From positions 170,805,703 to 170,869,702 of the forward strand of contig NC_057800.1 of the NCBI RefSeq assembly GCF_018294505.1: a DNA stretch of 64,000 bases. The letters run 5' to 3'. The stretch's first letter is position 1, and every line of letters begins with the position of its first letter. Made by a program: the position numbers and the translations under genes. Positions 36,456 through 47,399 of this stretch are shown here, one piece after another. Origin of the DNA: Triticum aestivum. Lineage: Eukaryota; Streptophyta; Magnoliopsida; Poales; Poaceae. The notes beneath the pieces are model-generated. The model ran no database searches and had not been told where the DNA came from. It saw only the letters and a program-made list of their open reading frames with translations.

Positions 36456-36784
36456 GGTAACATAGTGTTATTCGAAATTTCTCCGGTTCCATGTTATTCG
36501 GAATGAGTTCGTTAACAAGACTTGATCAACCTTGTTAGTGGATTCCTTTTGATGACCATGAGATGGATGAATCTAGAAGGCACAACCTTCTGTACCCCAC
36601 TTTTACTTTCTGTTATTTATATTAAATAAAATGAAAATAAATATTTTTCTGTCTGTTATCTGATTATCAGTGCAATATAAAAATACCTCGAAAATAAAAG
36701 TTCACGAAATCCCCTGAAAATTAAATATAATTTTTTCTAGAATATTTGAGGATTTATGGAACCGAGAACACACCACGGGAGCCA

Positions 36785-36832
36785 ACCACCTGCCCACGAG
36801 GGTGGAGGGCGCGCCCCCTGCCTCGTGGGCCC
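36785..36832 (+). promoter_or_regulatory. Internal copy of the LTR promoter-like box (copy 2)
   Basis: It has the same CCACGAGGGTGG...CCTCGTGGGCCC arrangement as the LTRs and as 30949-30996, about 460 bp upstream of the Athila-type ORF. Conservation in both internal regions argues against chance. Promoter activity is inferred only. Confidence 0.45.
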
Positions 36833-36993
36833 ATGGTGGCCCTCCTCCACTTATCCTTTCACCCATACACTCCTTCTTCCTCCCCCAAACACGAATAACC
36901 AGCTCAAACCCGAGTCGAAGCTCGTTTTGCTGCCATTTTCGATCTCCTTGCTCAAAGCACCTCTCACAAAACTGCTTGGGAGATTGTTCCTTG

Positions 36994-37224
36994 GTATGTG
37001 ACTCCCCCATTGGTCCAATTAGTTTTTGTTCGTGCTTTATTCATTGCAAATTTTTGCTGCTTAGGTGACCCTGTTCTTGAGCTTGCATGTTAAATTTATA
37101 TGGTCAAAAGTAGTTTTGATGCATGATATAGGCCCTAGGCACTTGTAGGAGTAGTTGCTATCAATATTATTGAGTTTGGTTCACTTTTATTTTGAAGTTA
37201 CTAAAAATTTTCAGAATTTTTCAG
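36994..37224 (+). other. Candidate leader intron before the Athila-type ORF (copy 2)
   Basis: Donor 'ccttg|gtatgtgac' and acceptor 'tttttcag|aggaag' bracket this 231-bp stretch, upstream of ATG 37247. A second usable AG lies ten bases earlier. The positions match those in copy 1. Confidence 0.4.
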
Positions 37225-37246
37225 AGGAAGAAAAATTCTTAGGAAA

Positions 37247-38260
37247 ATGTTCCAAGGTGGTTCTTCAAGGAAGCAAGGACCCAGGCTTGCAATGCGAGAT
37301 GCTGATGAAGAGACACCAAGAGACGCTCCAGTGCGTCCTTGTGAGTGGTCTTCTGAAAATTTGATGGATCGAGCTGGAATAAAAGAAGAATTCAACGCAC
37401 ATTTGCGTAACGCTGATCTCGTGAGCTTCGAGGAAGAGAAGTGCAGTCAGTATCATAATCTCACCAGTTCCTTTGTGAGGAGGTTTGAATTTTCAACTTC
37501 ACGTAATTCTCCAACTGTCCTATTTGATCTTTATGATAAATCTTATACCATGGACTTAGAGGATTTTACCACTGCATGCAAACTTCCATAATGGGGTAGT
37601 ATAAGGGATCCTCGCAAATCTGAATTTAGAGATTTTCTTGCTAGCATAATTGTGGGAGAATCTAGAGATATTACACAAGCTACCATAGGGAGCATTCACT
37701 TTCCTGCTATACATTATTTTGCTCTCTTCATAGGTAGATGCATAAATGGTAAAGATGAGGCATGTCACATCTGTGTCCCTGACCTCAGTATTCTTAGGAG
37801 TGCTGTGTTAGGAGACCAATCTTATAATTTGGGAGCCATTGTTGCACGTAGGTTGCATCTTAATAGATTTAATGGAGATTTCTTTGGTGGAATTTATGCA
37901 ACCCGCATAGCTAATTTTCTTGATATAGATGTACGCGAAGATGATATTGAGTTACCTCCTACCTATCTAGATTTTAATGCTATGGTTCACCACCAGTTTG
38001 TCGAGAGGAACGAATCACCTCTCCAGTATCGACTAATCTTTGACAGACGCCGTGCTGTCCGTATTACTCTCCCTGCTCCTACTTTCTTTGATTATCAGGC
38101 AAGAGGAGGATATACTATTACCAGAGAGGAGGCAGATGAGTACGATAGGAGAGAGGAGGCCGCTCGTCGCCACACTGCAGCTCAGCAGGCGATAGGTTCT
38201 GCATCACAGTACGACCCCAGCTACTATTATGGATATCAGCCAGGCCAGCCGTGGCCATAG
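37247..38260 (+). pseudogene. Athila-type ORF, internal copy 2, one premature stop
   Basis: ATG 37247 (MFQGGSSRKQGPRLAM) opens a frame with a single in-frame TAA at 37589-37591, where copy 1 has CAA. The frame then continues to TAG 38258-38260. The ATHILA ORF-1-like core is the same as in copy 1. The extra C-terminus has PAPTFFDYQARGGYTI, a charged EEADEYDRREEAARR helix and a Tyr/Gly/Gln-rich tail (YYYGYQPGQPWP). No signal peptide or clear transmembrane helix is visible. Full length would be 337 aa. Function unknown. Confidence 0.75.
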
Positions 38261-38277
38261 ACCAACTTAGGCAAAAG

Positions 38278-38294
38278 CCTAAGCTTGGGGGAGT
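38278..38294 (+). other. Second polypurine-tract-like site
   Basis: 'cctaagcttgggggagt' sits 17 bases after the Athila-type ORF stop and matches the true PPT before LTR3 in its 'taagcttgggggagt' core. It may be a secondary plus-strand priming site or an old LTR-proximal copy. Confidence 0.5.
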
Positions 38295-40291
38295 ACGTAT
38301 TTCTCACTGACATTACATTTATGCTCACACACTCATTGCTAGATGTCGGTGCTCATACTTTTTCATTGTATCATCCATGCTAGTTTATTTTCCTTTTTTA
38401 TGCTTTCTTCTGGTGTGTTTAATAAACCTTAAGAAAAACCAAAAAAATTAGTTGTAGCTTTTAATTAGTTTACATTCCATGCTTGTAGTAGTAATTAAAA
38501 AGAAAACCCAAAAAGATTTCCTATTCTTCTTTTACTTGTTGGGAGCTCTCTCGTGTAAATAGTTTTATTTCTTTTCTTTTCTTTGGGGGTTGATAGGAGA
38601 AGACCATAATTAAATTGTTGAAGTGGCTCTTATATGCATTATTGTTGATCTGACAGAAGAGCCCATATTGCCTTGTCTTCTCCTGTTTATTGAATGCTTG
38701 CAGATTCCAGCTTAGTCCAATGCACGTGCACTATTATTATTATTATTCACATCATTCAGTCGTGCAAGTGAAGGGCAATTATGATGATATATGGTGGACT
38801 GTCTGAGATGAGAAAAGCTGGTATGAACTCGACCTCTTTTGTTTTTGTAAATACGATTTGTTCATCGTCCCTGATTCAGCCTATTATGAATAAACATGTT
38901 TGCAATGACAACTAGAGATCATAGTTTCTTGTGCCATGCTTGATTAGCTATGAGTTATAATGGTTTACCTTGCGTGCCAACATGCTATTGAAATGGTTAT
39001 GATGTGGTATGATAGGGTGGTATCCTCCTCTGAATGATTTAAGTGACTTGACTTGGCGCATGTTCACGCATGTGGTTGAAACAAAATCAACATAGCCTTC
39101 ACGATATTTATGTTCATGGTGGATTATATCCTACTCATGCTTGCATTCGGTGTTGATTAATTTTAATGCATGTTCATGACAATTGTTGCTCTCTAGCTGG
39201 TCGCTTCCCAGTCTTTTTCTAGCCTTCACTTGTACTAAGCGGGAATACTTCTTGTGCATCCAAACTCCTTAAACCCCAAAGTTATTCCACATGAGTCCAC
39301 TATACCTACCTATATACGATATCTACCTGCCGTTCCAAGTAAATCTGTATGTGCCAAACTCTAAACCTTCAAATAAATATCCTGTTTTGTATGCTCGAAT
39401 AGCTCATGTATCAACTAGGGCTGTCTGTATCTTCCATGTTAGGCGGGTTATTCTCAAGAGGAGTGGACACCGCTCCTCACTCACAAGATAAATGGCTGGT
39501 CACCGGGATGCCCAGTCCCATGCTTTATGCAAACTAAATCAAAATAATTGCAAACAAAACTCCCCCTGGGACTCTTGTTAGTTGGAGGCACTCGTTGTTT
39601 CGAGCAAGCCATGGATTGATGCTTGTGGTGGAATGGGGAGTATAAACTTCACCATTCTGTTTGGGAACCGCCTATAATGTGTGTAGCATGGAAGATATCA
39701 CCATCTCTTGGTTGTTATGTTGACAATGAGAGTATACCACTCAAATTATTATTCACCTCTGTTTCAAAACCGAGCTCTGGCACCTCTACAAATCCCTGCT
39801 TCCCTCTGCGAAGGGCCTATCTATTTACTTTTATGCTGAGTCATCATCCTCTTATTAAAAATCACCAGTTGGAGAGCACCGCTGTCATTTGCATTCATTA
39901 CTGTTAGTTTACATTGAGTGTGACTTGACTGGATCTCTTTTACCATGAATTACAATGTCTAGTCAGTCCTTGGTCTTTAAAGGTGCTCTACATTTATGTT
40001 TTGCGGTCTCCGGAAGGGCTAGCGAGATACCATCCTGTTATATCATATTATGATTGTTTTGAGAAAGTGTTGTCATCCGAGTTTTATTATTATGGCTCGC
40101 TAGTTGATTATGCTACTGATATGAGTAAACTTGAGACCTATGCATTATTGCAAATGTGGTTAGTTATAATCTTTGCTAAAAACTTGAATGCTGGCTTTAC
40201 ATATTTACAACAACAAGAGCAAACAGAGTTTGTAAAAGTTTTTCTTTTTCTCTTTCAGTTTGTAAACTGAATTGCTTGAGGACAAGCAAAG

Positions 40292-40309
40292 GTTTAAGCT
40301 TGGGGGAGT
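40292..40309 (+). other. Composite element polypurine tract
   Basis: 'gtttaagcttgggggagt' ends immediately before LTR3 starts at 40310, the expected position for plus-strand priming. Confidence 0.8.
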
Positions 40310-41707
40310 TGATACGTCTCCATCGTATCTACTTTTCCAAACACTTTTGCCCTTGTTTTGGACTCTAACTTGCATGATTTGAATGGAACTAACCCGGACT
40401 AACATTTTTTTCAGCAGAATTACGATGGTGTTATTTATGTGCAGAAACAAAAGTTCTCAGAATGACCTGAAACTTCACGGAGTAACTTTTTGGAAAATAT
40501 AAAAAATACCTGCAAAAGATGAAGGCCAGGGGGCCCACCACCTGTCCACGAGGGTGGGGGGCGCGCCCCCCTACCTCGTGGGCCCCCTTGAGCTCCTCCG
40601 ACTCCAACTCTACATATTTGGTTTCGGGGAGAAAAAAAATCAGAGAGAAGGATTCATCGCGTTTTATGATACGGAGCCGCCGCCAAGCCCTAAAATCTCC
40701 CGGGAGGGCTGACCTGGAGTCCGTTCGGGGCTCCGGAGAGGGGAATCCGTGGCCATCGTCATCATCAACCATCCTCCATCACCAATTTCATGATGCTCAC
40801 CGACGTGCGTGGGTAATTCCATCATAGGCTTGGTGGACGGTGATGGGTTGGATGGGATCTATCATGTAATCGAGTTAGTTTTGTTAGGGTTTGATCCCTA
40901 GTATCCACTATGTTCTGAGATTGATGTTGCTATGACTTTGATATGCTTAATGCTTGTCACTAGGGCCCGAGTGCCATGATTTCAGATCTGAACCTATTAT
41001 GTTTTCATCAATATATGAGAGTTCTAGATCCTATCTTGCAAGTCTATAGTCACCTATTATGTGTTATGATCCGTTAACCCCGAAGTGACAATAATCGGGA
41101 TACTTACCGGTGATGACCGTACTTTGAGGAGTTCATGTATTCACTATGTGTTAATGCTTTATTTCGGTACTCTATTAAAAGGAGGCCTTAATATCCCTTA
41201 GTTTCCGTAAGGACCCCGCTGCCACGGGAGGGGAGGACAAAAGATGTCATGCAAGTTCTTTTCCATAAGCACGTATGACTATATTCGGAATACATGCCTA
41301 CATTATATCAATGAACTAGAGCTAGTTCTGTGTCACCCTAGGTTATGACTGTTACATGATGAACCGCATCCAGCATAATTCTCCATCACTGATCCATTGC
41401 CTACGAGCTTTACACATATTGTTCTTCGCTTATTTATTTTTCCGTTGCTATTGCTATCATCACTACAAAATAACAAAAACATTACTTTCGCTATCATTAC
41501 CTTTTGCTACCATTACCACTACTATCATATTACTTTGCTACTAAACACTTTGCTGCAGATATTAAGTTTCCAGGTGTGGTTGAATTGACAACTCAGCTGC
41601 TAATAATTGAGAATATTCTTTGGCTCCCCTTGTGTCGAATCAATAAATTTGGGTTGAATACTCTACCCTCGAAAACTATTGCGATCCCCTATACTTGTGG
41701 GTTATCC
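40310..41707 (+). repeat. Composite element LTR3
   Basis: It runs from 'tgatacgtctccatcg' to 'gtgggttatcc', where the last base is C instead of the expected A. It is followed by the target duplication tgtcg (41708-41712) and the resumed host RNase H. It pairs with LTR1 by shared diagnostic bases. Confidence 0.9.
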
Positions 41708-41712
41708 TGTCG

Positions 41713-43376
41713 CGATTGATGTTTCCTTGTAGTAACAACGCAACAGAATATGAGGCCTTGCTCCATGGTCTTCGAATGGCCTAAGAAATGAGTTTAAGCC
41801 GGGTACGGTGCCTTGGCGACTCAGATTTGGTGGCTCAGCAAGTATCAGGCAAGTGGGATTCCAAGGATCCTCTCATGGCGGCTTATCTTCGTGAGGTTGA
41901 CACTGTTGCTGGACACTTCAAAGGTTATCAAGTGGAGCACATTGACCACAGAAAGAACGAAGCGACCGACGCTCTAAGCCGGTTGGGATCTCAGCGTAAG
42001 CCGGTGCTACCTAACACCTTTTTAGATGTTCTGCATAACCCTTCTGTCAAGTTGCCCACAGAGGAAGACTTGGCCGTTCCAGACCCTGAGGCACAGTTGG
42101 TGGCGGCTCTTCATGTCATTCCAGATTGGACAGTACCGTTTTTGGCTTATATGACCCGGGGCTAGTTGCCAGAGGATGAGACCTTGGCTAGACAAATAAC
42201 CCAACGGTCTAAGTCAATGACGATTTCTAAATGCGAGTTGTATCATCGCAGTGTCACCGGAGCGTTTCAATGTTGTGTCTCTCCTGAAGAAGGTCAAGAA
42301 ATTCTTTGTGAGATCCATGAAGGAGATTGTGGCCACCATGCCGGCTCAATGTCTCTTGTGGCCAAAGCTTTCCATCACGGTTTTTACTGGCTAACGGCTC
42401 ATGCTGATGCGGAGGATCTGGTCAGTAGGTGCGATGGGTTTCAAAAGTTTGCACGACGAGCGCACATGCCGGCTCAAGAATTACGGATGATTCCAATTAC
42501 TTGGCCATTTGCAGTTTGGGGGCTGGATATGGTTGGACCTTTCAAAAGATCCAAGGATAAAAGACACATCTTTTGGTGGCAGTTGACAAATTCACAAAAT
42601 GGGTTGAGGCAGAGCCGGTTAGTAAGTGTGATGCAGCCACGGCGGTTCAGTTCATGAAAAATGTGATCTTTCGTTTTGGTTTTCCACACAACATTATAAC
42701 TGACAATGGTACCAATCTGTCCAAAGGCGCTATGGAGGAGTTTTGTCAACGTTAGCATATCCGGCTTGATGTTTCGTCAGTAGTTCACCCCCAATCCAAT
42801 GGTCAAGATGAGAGAGCAAATCAGGAGATCTTAAAAGGTCTCAAGCCCCGGCTTATGGTTCCTTTACAACGGACACCGGGTTGTTGGGTAGAGGAGTTAC
42901 CCTCGGTACTATGGAGCATCAATACCACCCCCAACAGGTCTACGGGTTATACGCCTTTCTTCATGGTTTATGGAGCAAAAGCAATCCTGCCTAGTGACAT
43001 CCGCCATGACTCGCCCCGCGTGGCGGCTTGTGTTGAAGCTAATAACGAACAAGCCCGTCAGGATGCGCTTGACTTATTATACGAAGAGTGAGACTTGGCA
43101 GCGGCTCGTTTAGCGATTTACCAACAGAACCTGCGCCATTATCACAGCCGCCGGGTTAGGTCCAGAACCTTTCAAGAAGGTGACCTAGTGCTCCGGCTCA
43201 TCCAGGATCAGTCTGAGGCACACAAGCTATCCCCACCTTGGGAAGGACCCTTTGTGGTCAGCAAGAACTTGAACAACGGGTCATATTACCTTATCGATGT
43301 TCGAGAGCACGAAGACTCACGTAAGTCGGAGGAAGAGACCCGCCGGCTGTGGAATATTGCTCATTTTCGGCCTTAA
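41713..43376 (+). pseudogene. Element H pol, 3' part (second RNase H, integrase)
   Basis: The frame resumes with RLMFPCSNNATEYEALLHGL of the archaeal-type RNase H, is broken by TAA 41782, and shows the conserved GDSDLVAQQV. After TAG 42163 comes the integrase N-terminal region (LYHRSVTGAFQCC, H-H). The second zinc pair is degraded (RCDGFQKFA in place of C-C). A frameshift near 42570 leads into the catalytic core: VAVDKFTKWVEAEP, ITDNGTN, HPQSNGQDERAN. Further stops lie at 42753 and 43089. The C-terminal domain (GDLVLR, LSPPWEGPFVV) ends at 43374-43376. The order after RNase H supports Ty3/Gypsy. It is non-functional. Confidence 0.9.
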
Positions 43377-44506
43377 TACACTTGAGCCACTGGCTCTCAT
43401 AATGTACATACCTTGACGTTGTATATATTATGATAAGTAATAAAGCAGAACCTCTGTCCTTTTCATCCTCAATGATCACATATCCTTATTTTTCTAATTA
43501 CTAAAATGACCAGTTGGGGGCTGATCGTATCCGAATCTAGCTTAACCCCCTCGCTCCGGCTCATGATCGTATTCGAATCTAGCCGTTAAAACCTTATGGT
43601 CACTAGGGGGCTTCCTGTTCAAACATAGGTCGTATTCGAACCAAAGAGAACATAGCTGTCAGTACCCTTTTGATCGGCACACTGCCAAGCTCACTAGGGG
43701 GCTTCCTGATCGTATTCGAATCAATGCTCAACCCCTTGTGGGTCCGACGTTGATCGTATTCGAATCAGCGTCATTAAAAAACTCCCAAGGTCATTTGGGG
43801 GCTTCCTGTTCAAACATATGTCATATTCAAACCAAAGAGAACATAGCCGTCGGTACCCTCTTGATTGGCGCAATGCCAAAGCCACTGGGGGCTACATGAT
43901 CGTATTCGAATCCTAGCTTAACCCCTTTGGTCCGGTTTACTGATCGTAATCGAATCATAAGCCTCCAAATTTTATTTGAATGCTTGATTTACATTGTTTG
44001 AAACATGCTGTTTTGTTTTACTGGTTTTTTGTTGTCTCAAATCTAACTGTAAGTATGGTTTGAATTAAACCGGCTCGGTTATTTGACAATGAGTTGCCAA
44101 GGTATAACAATCATCAGGTATATGGAAGTATTGACTTCTAAAAAGATTGGGTTATCAACCTTACTGTCCGGGTCACATAAGCCGGCATTTCAGACTCAAA
44201 GAACACAGTTATGTATTGGGTGTTTTGACCCGTCCAGCGACAAACCGCCAGGATAGTTCTTCATCTCTTGCATACAGGAACATATTTAAACATTGCAGAT
44301 GTGATAAAGGATATAATGCATATATTGACGTGACGGATAAAACAGTCATACACAGTATCATATGCACGACGGCATAGGCAGAAAATGCAGTTTCAAGCTA
44401 GCATATTACAAGGCATTGGGAGCCCAAAAGGTTCAAACTGTTTTTCTCCTAAGCAGATATTCATTTAAGACCGGTTCATTAAGTCTCGACCGGGTTATTC
44501 GGACGG
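43377..44506. other. Spacer between convergent pol and antisense gene
   Basis: No gene is seen. The sense pol stop (43376) and antisense stop (44507) face each other across 1.1 kb. Half of the spacer is filled by repeated words of the type gatcgtattcgaatc. The rest (43960-44500) is AT-rich without repeats that I recognise. Confidence 0.7.
43523..43956 (+). repeat. Dispersed array of eight 'gatcgtattcgaatc'-type motifs
   Basis: Copies start at 43523, 43565, 43628, 43708, 43752, 43820 (diverged), 43898 and 43942. Spacing is irregular (about 42-80 bp) and interspersed with 'aggggg ctt cctg' words. Each contains the palindrome attcgaat. It lies in the 3' spacer of element H, where Tat-lineage elements often carry repeats. 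Confidence 0.85.
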
Positions 44507-47394
44507 TTATAACTCCTCCCTCGCCGGTTCATCTCCCTTCACTGGTTGGAAGCTGGGCTTGGACCAATCAAAGCCATCAAGAGCAACAAACTCAACTTCA
44601 TCATCAATTAGACCAGCCGGGTCAATGTCTAGAGCAAAGGTGTGTTGGCGAACCGGCGGGATAAGATCTATCACTTTATACGAAGGAGTTGCCATCTTTT
44701 TATTATCAACATCAAAACCCGGCTGATACTTGTCAATGTTGGTCTCCTCGCCAAGAATGGTAGCCTGAGGACGAACTCCCCTCACACAAGAAATAAAATC
44801 ATCTTGATCAAATGGAGTCCCGTCTTCCTTCAAGGTAGGGTACCCCTTGGCCACGTCTGCCGGGTCTAATTCCGGCACCCAGGCTTTGGAGCGGCTTAGG
44901 GTAGTCAGGGCTCCGGCTCTTTCACAAGACCGCTTGACTTCTTGGAATCTGGCGGATGAGATAGATAACTTCTTTAAAACATCACTCAAGAGGTTGGGTC
45001 CTTGGTTGGTAGGGGTGATAATAGAAAGCGCCCATTGAGCCCCAGTATACAGTTGCTCCACCGAGGTGTAAACTGCCTTGAGTTTTGTCACACTGTTTTG
45101 ACTCAGATTGTTGCTCCGTGGACCTATAAGTATTTTACAAAGGCTAAGCAGGCGGGTTATATTTCTGGCAAAAATAGAGTGTAAGTAATTTATGCAAATG
45201 ACTTACCAAAGATTGCGGAGACCATCTGAGACACATGGTTTTTTAAGCCGATGAGCTCCATGGTAGCCTCCTTGAGAGCCGCCTCTGCTGTCTCTGCACG
45301 CTGTATCAGCAATGTTTTCTCATTGGCCCAGGATTTCTTCTTCGCATCAAATCTGGTCTTCAGTTTTTCAGCTTCAGAGAGGCTCAACTGGAGTTTGGAG
45401 TCAATGTTCTTTATCTCTGCCTCTTGATCCGCCAGCCGGGTCTTTGCATCAGTCAATTGAGAGCTCAATTCAGTTATGGTGGTCTACAAACATGCACAGG
45501 TGTGTTAAAATTTATTTCCATAAAGGTTATAATAATTAAAGTCCTAAGTACTTTGCAACGCAACACCACTCGGCACTTGGGGGCTAATGTCTGCCAAAGA
45601 AATTTTTTAAATGCAAAATGGCTCTTCTATGCTTAAAGTCCCAAGTGTTTTACAAGTAACACCGCTTGGCAGTTGGGGGCTAATGCATGATATTAAGAAA
45701 GTTTTTTCATGTTGAGCCGGATCACACTATTTGTTTGGACTGATTCAAGACAATTATGAAGTCAAGTACCGGCTCATTCATGATAAATTGAGCTGGCCCT
45801 TGGGGACTACAGATGAAATTTATGCTGGGCTTAAGGAAAATCTAAGACAGAGCATCAACCTATATCATAAGTCTACGGATCATTCAGGTTCATCATAATC
45901 CGGAGACTTGGGGGCTGGTAGAGCATATGTAAGCTAGTGAAAGCCGGAGAACGTACCTCATATTTCAGTTGCAATTGCTTGACCATCACAATTTCCGAGT
46001 CATGGCTGGAATGCACATGACTGAGGTATCCAGACAACACATCACTAACATTCAGATGAGCGTAGTGAGAGACGTCAAACCGCACCTTCTGCCTCTCTAA
46101 AGCTTCTTGCTTGGCAGAGTGCCGGTCCAGTACAGTTGGGTTGCCCGGCTCAACGAATCAACTACCAGTAATTAAGACATCATTGTCAGAAGTCGTCGGC
46201 GGGTTAGCTGAGCTAGATGGTTCAGCGGTAGACGGATTGAGAATGGTCTCATCAACTGACGGCTCAGGAGGGTCTGATTGAACATAGACAGCAGGGTCTT
46301 TTGGTGCTTCAGATTGTTCAGGAGGAGTTGGTATTGCCGGCTCAGGAGCAGGGTCTTTCGGGTCTTTTGCCGGCTTAGCCACCTTGGCTTTCTTGGACTT
46401 TGCTTGACCGCTAAGAAGGATTTTATGAGTTAGTATAATGATGCAGACTTAAAGATGCAGAAGAAATATAATTTTCCTTACCCAGGGGTAGTCTTGAAAG
46501 CTAGGAATTGAGTTTGTGAAGAATCGCCAGAAGAGCGAGAAACCTCCTGCAAAAGTAAAAACAAAGTTAAGAGAGTAAGGAAATACATTCAATGATAAAA
46601 GCAAGAGACAAAGGTGAAACAAACCCCATTCTGGCGTTTCTGAAGAGTTTTTGGTAAGCTGGAGGGTAGTTCATTATCTTCACTAGTCCGGGCCTGACGG
46701 CGGCTCTCATGTTGCTGCTTTTTCAAAAGAAAATGAGGGTCCAAATAAGCCAAAGGGTGTGAAAACCTTACTTTCCGGGTTACCGGTTGAAGTTTCTGTC
46801 TCGGCAAAGGTTCCGAGTCAGAGGAAATAGTTACCTCTACTTCTACTGCCTGGTGGCCCCCATGTCGTCCTGGCAATAGTCGGTGTCAATAAGGTTGTTA
46901 AAAAATAGGCCAAGGGAGTCAAGGGCTACCTCGGACTCAGAAACATCATCCAGCTTGAACATGTTAGAAGCAGTCTTCTTCTTCTTGGACTTCCGGGTCG
47001 TCTTCCTGGTGGCTATGGCAGCGGCTCTAGCCTTCTTGGCAGCTTCATGATCATATTTGGCCTTACAGAAGTCAAATTTGGCCTGTAGGCGAATAACAGG
47101 TTAAAATCCATGCAAGTATTTAACTACTGAAGAAAAAAGGAAGTCAAGGGGGTTCACCTCTGGTGCCAGGTTAAGTTTGTAGTAGGGGTTTAATCCAATC
47201 TTACTGCAGTCCTCATATTTGTCGTTTACGAGGGTGGTCGACATCTCTACAATAGCCTCTTCAGTCAGTTGCATAGGGCTATGATGCAGAGGGTCATCTA
47301 GTCCTCCGGTGTAGGTATGCATCAAGGCGGAACGGCGGCTTAGAGGGATGACCCGCCATGCGATCCAACAACGGATCAGATCGACTCCAGTTAG
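44507..47394 (-). CDS. Antisense gene of element H, 3' exons (coiled-coil part)
   Basis: This continues the gene starting at 62954. The minus-strand exons are 47394-47158, 47082-46930, 46849-46625, 46546-46482, 46410-45957, 45483-45207 and 45123-44507. All introns are GT-AG (75, 80, 78, 71, 473 and 83 bp). Phases agree across every junction, and with the 5' part the total is 2685 nt (895 codons). The only in-frame stop is TGA 46160-46158. The exons encode a basic Lys-rich segment (RKSKKKK), a Pro-rich acidic stretch, a predicted coiled coil (45483-45207: LADQEAEIKNIDSKLQLSL) and a conserved C-terminus. If the 80-bp intron is not used, a frameshift at about 46875 is required instead. Function unknown; such antisense ORFs are known from Tat-lineage elements (Grande, Retand). 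Confidence 0.7.
45484..45956 (-). other. Large intron of the antisense gene with repeated ttgggggct words
   Basis: Donor GAG|gtacgt and acceptor 'gtttgtag' bound a 473-bp intron. On the plus strand it contains 'acttgggggctaatg', 'agttgggggctaatg' and 'acttgggggctgg' (near 45575, 45671 and 45906), similar to the tract before the element 3' LTR. Confidence 0.6.
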
Positions 47395-47399
47395 GCCGT

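Larger units (their letters stand above)
38261..40309 (+). other. Long 3' untranslated region of the composite element
   Basis: About 2 kb of AT-rich sequence between the Athila-type ORF and LTR3. Short open frames are not conserved features. It contains two polypurine-tract-like copies, one at each end. Internal copy 1 lacks this region. Confidence 0.7.
26953..41707 (+). mobile_element. Composite Athila-lineage Gypsy: LTR-internal-LTR-internal-LTR
   Basis: Three LTRs alternate with two internal regions, all in plus orientation. Only the outermost ends carry a target duplication: tgtca at 26948-26952 and tgtcg at 41708-41712. Removing the block rejoins the host RNase H reading frame exactly (CYVS to RLMF). 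LTR1 and LTR3 share diagnostic differences that LTR2 lacks. Both internal regions encode gag-protease and an Athila-type ORF, with no reverse transcriptase, RNase H or integrase. The family name was not verified; it resembles non-autonomous Athila-lineage groups of Triticeae such as Sabrina. Confidence 0.85.
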
